A DNA stretch of 64,000 nt from Agrocybe praecox (taxonomy: Eukaryota > Basidiomycota > Agaricomycetes > Agaricales > Agrocybaceae), in contig OZ024850.1 in assembly GCA_964017145.1 (NCBI GenBank), positions 1,713,618 to 1,777,617 on the forward strand. The letters run 5' to 3'. Positions 21,956-34,427 of the stretch are shown one piece after another. Numbering within the stretch: position 1 is the first letter of the stretch; each line of letters starts with the position of its first letter. The translations under genes were made by a program, and so were the position numbers. The notes beneath the pieces were generated by a model. The model worked only from the letters and a program-made list of their open reading frames with translations, did not search any database and had not been told where the DNA came from.

Positions 21956-22561
21956 GGGGTATATGAGGAGGAATGCAGTGTCTAGAAATCAGCAGTCGAC
22001 CTTGAGGTTACGGCCTTATATATAACAATACGTCGGCTCTCTGGATGATTCCAGTGTTTTTTCGAGGCCAAACTAACCGGATCTAGGGATGCGAACGGAC
22101 ACGTCCGCTGAGGTGTACGCTGCTTCATGGTGACGTTGAGACGTGGATAAGCCGCGAAGATCAAAGACGTGGCGCACCGTTCAGCCCAGGGTTAAGAAAA
22201 AGAAAAGGGTATAGGCGAGGGTAAAATGCGACATGTATATGGCATGCGCTGGTTTATAACGATTTGGGCGATCGCGTACTGATAAAGAGGTGGTCTGCCT
22301 AAAGAGATCCCCTGTGTTCCGCGTAAGCACGAGGCAGAAAGCATGGACTCGCATTCTCGCAGACAGACAAGGGATTCAGAAAAACCTGATGGCTGACCTG
22401 CAACGTGGGATTTTGTAATGAACATCGAGGGCACGAGGAGAGGAACGAGGCAGCAACTTCGGTCTTTCAATCTCCTCCCATGCCGTTTCCTCGGGCCACA
22501 AAATCCATTCAAACATAAATGTCCCATTTGGTTCTTTCTTAGTTCTACATCGCTTCTGATT
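21956..22561. other. intergenic, promoter region of the F-box gene
   Basis: About 600 bases between two minus-strand genes: it holds the F-box promoter and the 3' UTR of the PQ-loop gene. A 111-codon minus ORF (22192-22527) has no family likeness. Confidence 0.4.
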
Positions 22562-23751
22562 CTACTCTAGGTTACTCTCCGTGTATCGATAATACGAGAA
22601 CTGGCTCAAAACCTACGACAATCGAGTAAATATCATTCTTCATCATGACAAATCGACTGTACCCACAAAAATATCCAAGAAAACCGTCAGCATACTCCCT
22701 GCGCCACTTTCTGTCAGCCAAATCTATAAAAACGTAGTATCACCCACCTGCCAACCATCCACCGTTCTTGATCAAGTACGCCTTGTCCATACTCTTTGCA
22801 CAGATCGACAGGGCGTACGTCGTGTTACCGAATATTGCAAAAAAGAATAATGCAGGTGATAAACCCTCGCATCGTGTTTTGAAATTTTTTACTGTATTGG
22901 CAATTTCAGTTAGACCAGACAAGATAAACGATGAGGCAACTTTAACATACATATCTGCGGAACGCGTGCTCCAAGCTAGAGGCGAAGATGAATATGTTAT
23001 CAGTGAAATCAGTGGACTAGGAGACACGCACGAAAAGCAATGCACTCGACCAGCCAAGCAGTTGAATATACAACCACAATCTTCCCTCTGGCTCTTCATC
23101 TATGATGGTACTAGTGTCTCCGTCTTCAGTCACCCACCAAGCGGCAACACCCACGGCAACGACAAAAGAGAGCGCCGCAACATATCGGAGGGCAATTTTC
23201 TTCGCTGATTCCGTTTGTTCCCGGGAACGCCGAGTCTCATTTCCTAGTAATGGTTCCTCTTCGTTTTGCCCATCCCTGTCTTCAATCCCATTTCTACTTC
23301 TTTTCCATCGGTAATAGTAAATTTGGAACAGCAATATAGTATCGCATGTAGTATACTATCAGAAAGTCCAAAACCCAAAAGTAATTTAGCTGCTTGGAGA
23401 TATATTATTATATCCAGATACTCACATAGAGAGCAAGGAGAATAACTGTCGGTAGAAGCCCGCCTAGGGATGCCCCAAGCAGATTTGTCAAGTCTCCCAG
23501 AAGCCATATGATCACGAAAGATACGCTTAGTCCCTCGCCAGATTGAAGTGTGTAATTTTCATAGACTTGCGGGGAATAGACAACGATCCTGTCCAGCAAA
23601 CATGTTAGTCCATAAAGAGTATTTCTTCAGGGGCTAATTACGGACCAACAGGCTATAGAAATCCATCCAAGCTGCGTGAGTGGTCAATAGGTATATTCTT
23701 TGGCTGTATGAAGCCACGCACGATGCTGCTTAAGCTGTCTGACCCAACCAT
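22562..23751 (-). CDS. vacuolar PQ-loop amino-acid transporter (Ypq/LAAT-1 type)
   Basis: Seven-helix PQ-loop protein. The start (MVGSDSLSSI, 23749-23751) leads into LGWISIACWIVVYSPQVYENY, the first PQ loop, and SFVIIWLLGDLTNLLGA, a signature of the Ypq1-3/Rtc2/PQLC2 branch. The second PQ loop is LGARVPQILKNF followed by KTRCEGLSPALFFFAIFGNTTY. The protein ends with LTVFLDIFVLSQFSYYRY. These transporters export cationic amino acids from vacuole or lysosome. A cytosolic acidic/basic loop (EDRDGQNEEEPLLGNETRR) contains an EEEPLL dileucine-type sorting signal. Introns were placed at CW|IVVY, at LF|LGARVPQ and LKNF, and near the C terminus; stop TAG at 22562. The divergent prohibitin gene starts 204 bases away. 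Confidence 0.87.
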
Positions 23752-23955
23752 AATGTCCGAGTCATAGAAGGTGGAAAAGTGTACGGGTGTAAACTTACAC
23801 CAATTTTGTTGCAGCCGCCGTATCATTGCTCCGCCGGCATCTCCTTAAAGGAATCGCGCCGGCGTGATAAGGTCACGGGTTACCCGGGTCACGCGTGCGC
23901 GTCCCACAGTTCCTCGGCACCTTTCGTCGACCAGCACCTATATTCAAATACTACC

Positions 23956-25277
23956 ATGAACGACGGTCAAGAAGCACTCCGCCGCTTTGCAAAGCAGATT
24001 AGGACTGTCGGAGGCTCTGGAGGACCAGGTCCTAAAGGTCTGTTTGCTGGAAGTGGGCTCCTTATTGCTCTAGTTGCTGGAGGATTTGCGTTGAATGCCA
24101 GTTTATTCAACGGTACGCGATTTATTTGCTTCGGGTTTGGAGACACACTAATATTCTTCTAACTTCTAGTCGATGGTGGTCACCGTGCTATCAAATACAG
24201 CAGGTATGCTTAATTGGAACATACTCTTCGCGCATAATGTTCAAAGATATATTTCAAAGGATACATGGTGTTAAGGAGGACATTTACAATGAGGGAACAC
24301 ACTTAGTGGTATGTGGTAGCACTACAACTCGTCTGAATCGCTCACGAAAATGACGTCCCTCAGATTCCATGGTTTGAGACTCCCATTGTCTTTGATATTC
24401 GAGCTAAGCCTCGAAACATTGCCAGTCTAACTGGTACAAAAGGCAAGCACATACCACGTTCGAACCAAACAGACATTCTGATGTCGTTCACACTAGATTT
24501 GCAAATGGTTAATATCACTTGCCGTGTACTTTCAAGGCCGAGTATAACGGGTCTTCCCACCATCTACCGCGAGCTCGGGAAGGATTATGACGAACGCGTT
24601 TTACCTTCCATCGTAAACGAGGTCCTCAAGAGTGTCGTGGCGCAATTCAATGCTAGTCAGCTTATAACCCAAAGAGAAAACGTGCGTTTATAATTCTGAT
24701 ATTAACCGCCTGGTGTTTTTTGTCGACTGCGAAGCTTACTATAATCTTATAGGTGTCCAAGCTTGTACGAGAAAACTTGACAGAACGCGCTTCTCAATTC
24801 AACCTTGTTCTTGACGATGTCTCTATCACACACGTTGCTTTCTCTACGGAGTTCACACATGCCGTTGAAGCTAAGCAAGTTGCCCAGCAAACAGCGTTGA
24901 GAGCAGCGTATATCGTTGAGCAAGCTGTTCAAGAGAAACAGGTAAGCTATACTGCTGTTTACGAGACGTTGACTGCTCACAGACCCGCTCTATCCTTCCA
25001 GTCCATCATCGTTCGTGCTAATGGAGAAGCTAAGAGTGCTGAGCTAGTAGGAGAGGCTCTTCGTAAAAACAAGGGTTTCCTTGAACTCCGTCGTCTTGAA
25101 GCCGCCCGTGACATTGCCGCGCTTCTTTCAGGATCACAGAATAAGGTTATGTTGGACTCTCAGAGCCTTCTATTGAACGGTAAGCTTTAATTTCTGACTC
25201 ATTGCATGTGCGTCATTCTAACATTTCATTTAGTGGCTGGGGAAGATGCACAAAAATTACTAAAGACACAAAAATAA
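23956..25277 (+). CDS. PHB2: prohibitin-2
   Basis: SPFH-domain protein of the mitochondrial inner membrane. Together with Phb1 it forms the ring complex that chaperones respiratory subunits and restrains the m-AAA protease. The order is: N terminus [15 protein letters not shown]; membrane anchor [127 protein letters not shown]; the helical [22 protein letters not shown] region; and [20 protein letters not shown]. Several short exons; the last joins [18 protein letters not shown]. All conserved Phb2 blocks are present and the length is normal (about 310). Confidence 0.93.
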
Positions 25278-25543
25278 TTCGGAAGATATTGTATCTTTTA
25301 TGGCAAATACATTCAATTTTATTTTTGCCATCTTATCTTCAAATTCCCCAGCATCCACCTCAAATCCCCAGCTACCCAACCTCCAGGTCTACTCACTTAT
25401 TCAAGCCACGATTCTGACCATTGACAGGTTTGATTAGCGTCAACAAGACTTGTTATACATTTTAAGTCCAGCAGTATTTAACGTAAGTATGGGAAAGCGA
25501 GCGAGCTGTGAGAGGGCGTTCTTGTGGGTTGCCCATACTCGTG

Positions 25544-27699
25544 TCAAGCTCTAACAGCTTCCAAGATGAGCTGCTTACTTTGTGCTGACCGAGGTGTTAT
25601 AGAAAGTTCAAAAGGTAAAGGATGACTAAACAAGTGAAAAGCACGATCGCTTATCAGCAACCGGGGATTTCTCGACTTCATTTCGTACTCACCTAACTAG
25701 TCCATCAGTATATGCCCCGGTTAGGGGGATCTCCTTTCCGTTGGCATCCTTCTTGGAGGAAATGTCGAACATGGACAATATTGCGGCAATAAAAAGCCAA
25801 ACCTTGAAGGCCTTGGATCAGATCAATATGAAATTGGATGAACTAAACTCATACCGTAGCGGAGGCAAAGTGACGACCAGGGCATATTCTAGGAGCGGAC
25901 GCGTCAGTACTACTCATAAAGAGCTTTTGGCCAATTAGTCCACCAACCGTCGTCCAAATCCAAAAACACGTATTTCGTCGTCATTCAAGTTTCCATGTTC
26001 GTCAAAATACCTGTCGGGGTTGAAATCTTCGGGTTTGTCGTATAGCTCAGGATTGTGACACAGCGCCCTAGAGTGACGAAATCAGATAATGCAAACACAG
26101 TGAACCATGACGTACCACATATTTGTGAGTACAATTGTGCCTTTTGAACGCGTCATTAGTGGCTTGGTGTGTTCTATCGCTAATACTCACCTTTAGGTAT
26201 GTAGAATCCTTTGTATATATCTTCTTCGTAAGCACAGTGAGCAACCCCTAGTGGTAGCACCGGCCTCCAGCGTAAGACTTCTCGGAATACTGCTTCGACA
26301 TAGGGTAGCGATTCACGATCATCGAAGGTTACGAGACGCTCTCCAGCTGTAATTGAGTCGATCTCTTGCTGTGCCCTCCTTTGGACGTCCGGATTCATTG
26401 CCATATTCAAGAAGAATGTACCCATGGCGGAAGCGGTCTGTTCTACTGTCAAGCATGTTCATGACATAATACCTGCAAAAGTGGACTTACGGTATCGGAC
26501 CCAGCTGACCCCCCAGTCAAAATTACGCCTTTCGCAATATAAAATATTCAAGGGCCCATACCTGCGTAACTCGTGGCTGCGACATCCTTCAGCACCTGGT
26601 GATCTACTTTGGGGTGTTCGCGAGACAAGTAGCCTGATACTATGGACGGAACCGCAGTCCCTGCTGACTGGATGGGGTTCACATATGGATTAATTGGCGA
26701 ATAAATTGTTGACTACTACATACCATTGCTGTCTTCACCATGTCAAAAGGGATGTTACGCATCTTTCTCGTTACCTCGCGAGCCTCTTGGGCGTAACGAT
26801 GGAACCCTGTCCCTGGGAACCAAGTAGGAAGGTGTCTGAGGATCGGAAGAGCATTCACTGCTTTAGCTCCAGGAAACACCGACCCAGATAGTCTGTCAAC
26901 TGCAAGTTCTGAAATACTAACGAAAGGGTCTCCTGTTGGTTTGATGTCATACCCATAGACGACGGAAATTATAGCAGCAGCGGCCATGCTACAAGGACAA
27001 TTGATTCCAGTTGAACCTATAAAAATGTGTTTAGCGCTCACGTCTTGAAATGCTCCCTAAAATCGTCCGGTGTTGTTAATAGATTGTGAAGCATTTCCGC
27101 GACTTTCTGTGCTTGGATTGGTCTATAACCGCGCGAAACGTTGGCTCGAAAGGATTGCTGGTAGATGCGTCTATGCTTGCGCCATACGTCCCCGTAAGGC
27201 ATTAGACCGGCATTGAAGTCCCATTCCATCCTGAAGGGAAGGTGTTTAACAAAGTCGCCATTGCTAATGAAACCTCGCAGATAACTTACATATCAATCAT
27301 CGCGACCCGCGGTCGGTCGGAATATTTCCTTGGACGTTGGTCAAAGAACTCCTTTGCAGCCTCCATTGAGTTAAGCACAATAGTGTGTTGTCCATAAACA
27401 CGGAGGTGGATTACGTCCCCTGGATAAAGCGCTTATATTGAGTACTATATGAAAAGCCAGTGCAATCACTCACCATAAATTTCCTTCCATCGAGCATAGG
27501 TCACCCATGGTTCTGAGGTGGGGAGGTCATTCAGATTTCCAGATAACAGACTCCTAACGGGTGGCCCAGGAGGGTACGGTAGTCTGCGTATCGAAGATGC
27601 CCAAAGCCTGGAAATGACCCAGGATACAAAGAATATAAGGGCCACAGAACTCGTCACTCCATGATCCCAAGGCAGGCCGAAATACTCTCGGTATGACAT
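25544..27699 (-). CDS. cytochrome P450, CYP64/O-methylsterigmatocystin oxidoreductase-like
   Basis: Membrane-anchored monooxygenase with N-terminal anchor (VALIFFVSWVISRLW), Pro-rich hinge (LPYPPGPP) and C-helix WRKHRRIYQQSF. The I-helix motif AAGSDTTAS comes partly from a 14-nt microexon (26491-26504). The K-helix ExxR is EVLRWRPVLP; PERF-type FNPDRYF and the heme loop FGFGRR|ICPGRHFA (Cys kept) follow. A 25-nt exon (near 26117-26141) encodes TIVLTNMW. The 3' end needs care: after FGFGRR an intron must be removed to reach ICPGRHFASAT, then VWLFIAAILSMFDISSK, then HPLPFELSITPRS and stop TGA 25544-25546. With these exons the enzyme looks complete. It heads the P450-GH79-epoxide hydrolase block, suggesting a shared detoxification or secondary-metabolism role. 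Substrate unknown. Confidence 0.88.
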
Positions 27700-28787
27700 T
27701 TACGGACAGAAATGATGTGTGTAGACCTGCAAGGGAGAGAGGGCTTTAACTGTGAGTAGTCCATCTATATATATTCATTTTCTCGTATTGAGGTCTCTGC
27801 AGACCTGGTTGATCGACTGTTAAAAAGACACGATATGTCAACCTGAATGAGAGAAAAAATCCCATGGTAATCTAGACATGTCACTATAGAATAAAGAACC
27901 TGACAGCGTATGTAACGTACTTCTTCCCACCGACTCAATCGCAAAGCCAGGCTACAGGCGCTGTATTTTCCGCCAAAAGTGATTCTGTCGTATTTAATAG
28001 CACTGAACGCCGTGAATATTATGAAAATGGAAGGGTGTCTTAAGCACTGCTCTGAAGTGTGAATATATGACAGACAAGTACCTATGTTGGCTTTGCGCGT
28101 TAACCGGGTGGCTTGTCTACAAAAAGGCAAGCTTCCAAGAGCAATAAGGGATCTCCCGCATTGGTATTATTACTCCTGCCTTGCTGCCAAACCATGTGTC
28201 ATCGAGGGTTCTTAACAATTCAAGAAAATAACAGACACATACCCAGGATGCCATGAGCGAAAATACTTCTGTTAAATACCTCAGGAGTTGTGCTTCAAGT
28301 TAATTGTTGTCAATTCAAAATTGTAAGAAAGGAAGCAAAAATAATGATCTTACAGCAATTTCAACTTTTACCGATTTACCAGCCATCTTATCTCAGTCTT
28401 ACATAGGCCTTGTCCCTGTCTGTAGAATTTAAGCGTATGAGTAGGAACTTGAAGAACAGTGACCGTTCCATATCGGCCTGATGGGCGGTCCGCTCAACCC
28501 GCCTTACCCCACCCACAAATAATACTAGTGACGACGTTAAGTCCTTAGGAGAAAGAAAACGAAGCTCGTAAATTATCAAACAAAAGGCACAACATCGCAA
28601 AGAGTGTGAGGTATATACTAAAGATAAACTACAGGTATAGGTACGTCAAATAACTAGAACGAGCGCGCAAAAGATTTGACTAGCAAAAGCGAACAATACT
28701 ACTCATACTGTGTAGTAAAAATTAGTAGAAAAAAAAGTTCCATCCGCAAAGTAATCATCTAGATGTCCCATATGCATATCAAAGTCC
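27700..28787. other. intergenic, P450 promoter and GH79 copy 1 downstream region
   Basis: About 1.1 kb between two minus-strand genes. Small ORFs (27765-28130, 28388-28600) show no domain. I looked for P450, GH79 and epoxide hydrolase motifs in this stretch and found none. Confidence 0.4.
27765..27774 (-). promoter_or_regulatory. TATA element of the P450 gene
   Basis: TATATATAG on the minus strand, about 66 bases before the P450 start codon. Spacing fits a fungal core promoter. Confidence 0.4.
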
Positions 28788-31157
28788 TCATACCATCATC
28801 AACCATGCAGCACCTCCAAGAACACCAGCCAACACCATCGTCAAACCCACTCGCACAACTGCCGCACTATTTTTCGTTGCCTCCGGGCTCGTGCTGCCTA
28901 TCTGTAAAGCCCCACTTCTGCCGTTGGATGTAGACAAAGCCGCCTGGTCAACGGTAGCAGTGTTCCTCACTCTGGTCAATGCCGTTGTCGCAAACGTCGT
29001 TTGAGGCGCGCCTTTTTGATCGGCATCTTGGCCTCCAGTCGGCGAGAGGAAAACAAGAGCAGCACCAGGAGCGGGTACCTTTACAACACATTGGGTAGGC
29101 GAAGTGCACGTCACAGATTGGATGTCCTCAGTACCAATCGGCCGTCCATCAGACTCGAAATTCCCGCCGAATGTCTGTCCGGCCCATGTATAATTGCCTT
29201 TCTGAGCCACGGTCGGTGCTTGTAGGTATTTTACTTGCACACTGCCTTGGAACACCGGTTGGTCAAGATTCATTGTTACACTCACGTCGTTTGCTCCTGT
29301 AGGATCGGTAACAAAGTTGATATACAGGAGGCGTGCAAGGTGACCATTCTCCCAGATACCATAGGCTACGAGTTGGTCGGGCAAAGGAGTAAAATTTGGA
29401 GCAAATACGGCGGCTGCACTGTTCTGCAGATCAAGAACTTGGGATGTGTTTGACGCCCCAATAGCCTCGGCAACAACCAGGGAGGAATAGTATATGGGGC
29501 CCACAGTCCATTGATGGAATGTACTTTGATTGGTGGGAGGGGCTAGGTACATATTTAGCCCAAATTTCTGAGTAATATAAGGAAAACTTACGGGTAAATG
29601 GGTTATAAGTGACACTTTGCCCTCCAACGTGGAATAAGGCACCACTGAAATTCATCGCCGCCATTTGCATGGCCCAATCTACTCCCCACAGAGCGGCACC
29701 GAAGGCATCGCTAATTCCCGGGAAACCACCACATGAAGCAGTGTTTGTCTCAAACATAAGTAACGGTTTGCCCTTTTGTATGGCAAGCGCGGTTGAGTCG
29801 ATGTACAATGAAAGGGGACCGAGTACCGCAGCATGAGAGAGATATTGAGGGAACGTTGATTGTGGGTCGTGAATAGGTCCCCCAGTATTAAACGCAGCAG
29901 CGCAGTTATCGCTTGGGTATCTGACATTAGAAGAAAAATCAATATCGCTGTCCCGAGACTCGTGTAGGTGAAGTTGTACGTACCGTTCAACGGATAAAAA
30001 CGCTAGATTATCGTTGTATGCATCGATAAATCCTGTGTTCCACACCATGTCTGGTGTCCATATAACTTGCACGCTAGGACCAATCAAGAGAGTCTGTGGT
30101 CGGGGAGTGAGATTGCTCTGATCGTTTTGCATTGCTGCCACCATTAGGCCGAAATCGTCAAAGTAGCCTTGAGGACCATAGTCCTAGATATACCAAGACA
30201 GCCTTCATGAGTATATTGAAGAAAATGATAAGTGATTTCAGATACTCACCAGAGGCCTATGACTATGATTCGCATACAAATCAGGCTCGTTGCCGATTTG
30301 AAGTCCTATCAAGTAATCGCCCAGGATAGCCTGTCCTTGTTCTGCAATCTGCAGACGGAAATTACTCGTATCGTTGAAAGGCACACCGAGATGCCAGCGG
30401 ATATTAAGATGCTCGCTAATATTACGCAGCATATACAGTAACTCCGGGGTGAATATGAGAGGAGGTGTTTGAGTCTGATTCGTGGTGAGTAGAATTAGAT
30501 GTACAAAGCACAGGACGGGCTTACAGGATTGGTAACTCCCGCAAGATCTTTTTCAAGTATTTTACCGTCGGGAGTGCTATCAACGAGAGTTGCGGTTTCT
30601 TGAGTATTTCCTCCTACACGAATATCAATTCGACCAGTTCGTTGCTGTAAGTTGGCCATCAGGTTAAGGAACGGTACTTGAAGGAATGATCTGAAAAGAC
30701 ATGAGCTCATAATTCAACTGGTACACATAACGTATTTACGCATTTAGGCCCACTAACAGAACGAAACGCAGTAAGTATTCGCCAATGAAACGAGAACAAG
30801 TGGAGATAACTTACAAACTTGATTGACAACGGACATTTCTATCGAATACCCAAAAAAGCTTGACTTCTGAGGGATGCTGACGTTTAGCATTGGGGCATCG
30901 GTGAGCTGGAGGGTGATTTGTGTTGGGAAGCTCCCGGCCTGAGGAGGGGCTGGGGCGACAAGTAGTGTTGTATTATACGCGGCCAGACCTGTGTAGGGAC
31001 CTGTTGGAGCCGACGCCGCCGCCGATGCGGCTGCGGCTGCGACTGAAAGCTGGGATTGCTGAGGGCTGTAGTACACCGACACTACGGCTGAGACGCATGG
31101 TAGTAGGAGTAGTGGTAGTAGTAAGGAACAAAGTTTGCTTGTGTATTTCGTCACCAT
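28788..31157 (-). CDS. GH79 glycoside hydrolase, GPI-anchored, copy 1
   Basis: Seven exons: 30815-31157, 30740-30752 (13 nt), 30525-30690, 30250-30474, 29984-30183, 29592-29920, 28788-29542; 2031 nt, 676 residues. A signal peptide (LLLPLLLLPCVSAV) leads to the GH79 barrel: SFFGYSIEMSVVNQV, RIDIRVGGNTQET, WHLGVPFNDTSN, GLQIGNEPDLY (acid/base Glu near 237) and LLMFETNTASCGGF (nucleophile Glu near 373), then FHVGGQSVTYNPFT and HQWTVGPIYYSSLVVAE. A C-terminal beta domain follows, then a Ser/Thr-rich tail and a hydrophobic end (VGLTMVLAGVLGGAAWLMMV) suited to GPI anchoring. GH79 includes beta-glucuronidases and heparanase-like enzymes acting on glucuronic-acid glycans such as arabinogalactan; the exact substrate is not deducible. 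Confidence 0.9.
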
Positions 31158-31628
31158 TTTGCTTGGCCTACTCGGTTAGTGAATGCCAAGAAGCGCTAAA
31201 TGCCAAGGGGTTTCTCGGCCCTGGATCTTCAATCAGTAATAGGCGCTCTATTCGTCAACGAATGAGGAGAAAAGGATAGACAAGGTGGTCAATGTAAGAG
31301 AAGGGAATGGGAATAGGAAGCGTACACCCCCTTGTGCCACCTGCGGCCTTTCATCCAACCGCATTTTGCCGACGGTTGCGATCTGGCGCATGCCAGAGTA
31401 TTTATAGAGTCCTAGTCCTGGAGAAGTATTCAGTGAAAAACAAGATGCTATGCTGTGATCCTTTAGAAATTTAAAGATACAGGCAGCAATATTTGAACAA
31501 AATTTTCAGTTCAATACCCACGCAAGCCGTCTACTTAACACACTGGGGATGCCAAAAGATCAACAAGAAAGCATCTACTAGATAGGATTATCACCTGTCC
31601 ACGCCAACGTCATTGGCACGAATAATCT
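31158..31628. other. spacer between GH79 copies 1 and 2
   Basis: About 470 bases containing the copy 1 promoter and the copy 2 3' UTR. No P450 remnant is visible here, unlike between copies 2 and 3. Confidence 0.45.
31399..31407 (-). promoter_or_regulatory. TATA-like element of GH79 copy 1
   Basis: CTATAAATA on minus, about 240 bases upstream of the copy 1 start codon. Plausible core promoter with a long leader. Confidence 0.35.
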
Positions 31629-34030
31629 TCACATCACCATCAACCGTGCAGCACCTGCAAGAGCACCAGCCAACACCATTGTCAAACCCACTCGTACAAC
31701 TGCACCGCTATTCTTCGTTGCCTCCGGACTCGTGCTACCTATCTCCAACGCGCCGCTTCTGCCGTTAGACGTAGCCAAAGCCGCTGGGTCAATAGTAGCC
31801 GTATTTACCGTCCTAGTAACCACAGTCGTTGCAAAGGTTGTCTGAGGAGCCCCTTTTTGGTCGGCATCTTGCCCTCCAGTTGGTGAGATGAAAACAAGGG
31901 CAGCTCCGGGAGCGGGTACTTTCACCACACATTGGGTAGGCGAAGTGCATGTCACAGATTGGATATCCTCAGTACCCATGGGTCGTCCATCGGATTGGAA
32001 GTTCACACCGAATGTTTGTCCTGCCCATGTGTAGTTCCCTTTCTGTGCCACGGTCGGTGCTTGTAGGTATTTTACTTGCACGTTACTTTGGAAGACCGGT
32101 TGGTCAAGGTTCATTGTTACGTTTACGTCGTTTGCTCCTGTAGGGTCGGTAACATAGTTGATATACAGGAGGCGTGCAAGGTGACCATTCTCCCAAATAC
32201 CATAGGCTACGAGTTGGTCGGGCAAAGGAGTAAAATTTGGAGCAAATACGGCGGCTGCACTGCTCTGCAGATCAAGGACCTGGGATGTGTTTGATGCCCC
32301 CATTGCTTCGGCGACGACCAGAGAGGAATAGTATATGGGGCCCACAGTCCATTGATGGAATGTACTTTCATTAGTAGGGGGTGCTATATGAAAGAAGAAA
32401 AATATCAAACCAGGTCTAGATCATACAGGACACAAAACGGAAACGCTTACGAGTAAACGGGTTATAAGTGTCACTCTGTCCTCCGACGTGGAACAGAGCA
32501 CCACTGAAATTCATGGCCGCCATTTGCATGGCCCAGTCTACTCCCCACAGAGCACCAGCAAAGGCGTCGCTGATTCCGGAGAAACCACCACACGAAGCGG
32601 TGTTTGTCTCAAACATCAGCAAAGGTTTGCCTTTCTGGATGGCGAGTGCCGTCGAGTCAGTATAGAGCGCAAGAGCACCGAGGATCGCTCCATGAGACAG
32701 GTATTGAGGCAAGGTCGATTGCGGGTCATGGAATGTATCGTTAGGATCATTAAAGGCAACAAAGCAATTATCGTTTGGGTATCTGCAGTGGCATAGGAGT
32801 AAAGTCAACGCCGATTCACCCTTAAGTAGACAGATGCATAGGCAGTTGTACATACCGTTCAACAGATAAAAATGCTAAATTGTCATTGAATTGATCGATA
32901 AATCCCGTGTCCCATACCTCGTCTGGCGTCCAGAGAACTTGTATACTTGGTCCGAGCAACAAGCTCAGCGGCCGATCGGTGAGTTTGTCTTCGTCGGCAG
33001 TCATCGCTTTCACCATCGTCCCAAAGTCCGTGACGTAGTCTGCAGGCGCATATCCCTAATGAACAAAACTTTGTTAATTTTATTGCTCATTACGTAGTGA
33101 AAAATGAATGAACGAAAACATACCGCTGGTCTATGGTTATGTTGAGCATACAGATCTGGCTCATTGCCAAGCTGGAGTCCTATCAGATAATCGCCCAAGA
33201 TAGCCTGTCCTTGTTCTACGATTTGCAGACGTGGATTACTTGTATCGTTAAACGGCACACCAAGGTGCCAGCGAATGTTTATGTGATCACTAATGTTACG
33301 CAACATATAAAGCAGGTCCGCAGTGAATACAATGGGCGGGGTGTCGGTCTATTTTTTCTTTTTTTGTGAGTGAAAAAGTAGAAGGCGCAAAACGCGGACT
33401 ACCCACAGGATTTGTAGTCTCAGAAAGATCCTTTTCTAGCATCTTTCCATCGAGGGTGCTGTCGACAAGAGTTGCAGTTTCCTGTGTATTTCCTCCTACA
33501 CGTATATCAACTCGGCCAGTTCGTTGATACAAATTGGCCATCAGATTAAGGAACGGGACTTGGAGGAGTGTTCTATAAAAACATAAGTTCGATATTTTGA
33601 ACTGGTGACCATCATATATTTACGAGTTCTGTCCCACTGGAAGAACAAAACACGGTCAATATTCTCCGAAAAATCAAGCAAAAATAGCATCCTCACAAAC
33701 TTGATTGACAACAGACATTTCGATTGAGAATCCAAAGAAACTTGATTTCTGGGCTATACTGACATTAACCATTGGCGCATCCGTCAGGTTCAAAGAAATT
33801 TGTGTAGGGAAACTTCCAGCCTTAGGTGGTGCTGGGGCGACAAGGAGAGTCGTATTATATGCAGCCAGACCGGTATAAGGGCCTGCTGTACCCGTGGCCG
33901 CCGCCGCCGCAACTGAAGCGACCGACGCCAGGGACTGCTGTGGGGTTTGGTATATTGAAACTGAGGCCGAAACGCATTGCAGGAGAAGTAGTGGCAAGAG
34001 AAAAAGAGTGCCGCCCTGTTTGGCCACCAT
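31629..34030 (-). CDS. GH79 glycoside hydrolase, GPI-anchored, copy 2
   Basis: Seven exons: 33697-34030, 33624-33636 (13 nt), 33407-33572, 33124-33348, 32856-33055, 32451-32782, 31629-32383; 2025 nt, 674 residues. Exon lengths match copy 1 except for small codon-sized differences. Signal peptide LFLLPLLLLQCVSASV; acid/base motif QLGNEPDLY; nucleophile motif LLMFETNTASCGGF; C-terminal hydrophobic GPI-type tail (VGLTMVLAGALAGAARLMVM). An upstream Met at 34069 is in frame, but MVAKQ at 34030 aligns with the starts of copies 1 (MVTK) and 3 (MATKQ). The last exon is very close to copy 1 at the nucleotide level. Same likely role as copy 1, at the cell surface. Confidence 0.9.
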
Positions 34031-34189
34031 TTGGCTTGGCGCTGCTCGGCCACTGATGCCAAGGATCATTTAGTGCCAAGCACAGTATTTTCAAGCTGTC
34101 ACCTGGGTCCTGGATAAGCGCCCTAGGTTGGAGAGGAAAGAAAAGGAGAGACGGTTAGTACAGAACGTAGAGGAAAAGAAGAAAGACTG

Positions 34190-34198
34190 TTTATAAAA
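34190..34198 (-). promoter_or_regulatory. TATA box of GH79 copy 2
   Basis: TTTTATAAA on minus about 160 bases before the copy 2 start codon; good TATA match at a plausible distance. Confidence 0.4.
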
Positions 34199-34427
34199 TG
34201 CCCCGTTCTCTGTCCCTATAGTCGCATGATATACCCGATGGTTACTACTGCGGAACCGGCGGCCGATGATCGCTTCATTATGTGCTTGTTTATATTGATC
34301 GTCTCGCAAAAAGGGAGAAAATATCGTTAACAAATCCGAGGAACAATAATAGTCGACGCTTTTTAAAGCAACAAGCTGGTTCTCTCGGCGCATTTCATGG
34401 TTATATTTAACATCAAGTCTCCGTATA

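Noticed and set aside
25741..25938. Plus-strand 65-codon ORF and, with it, the first impression that the P450 is truncated before its heme Cys
   Set aside because: On minus, removing an intron after FGFGRR reaches ICPGRHFA and two further exons, so the P450 is complete and the plus ORF is antisense to these exons.
31158..31628. Possible third P450 remnant between GH79 copies 1 and 2
   Set aside because: No P450 motif found in any minus frame; the spacer is only promoter and 3' UTR length.
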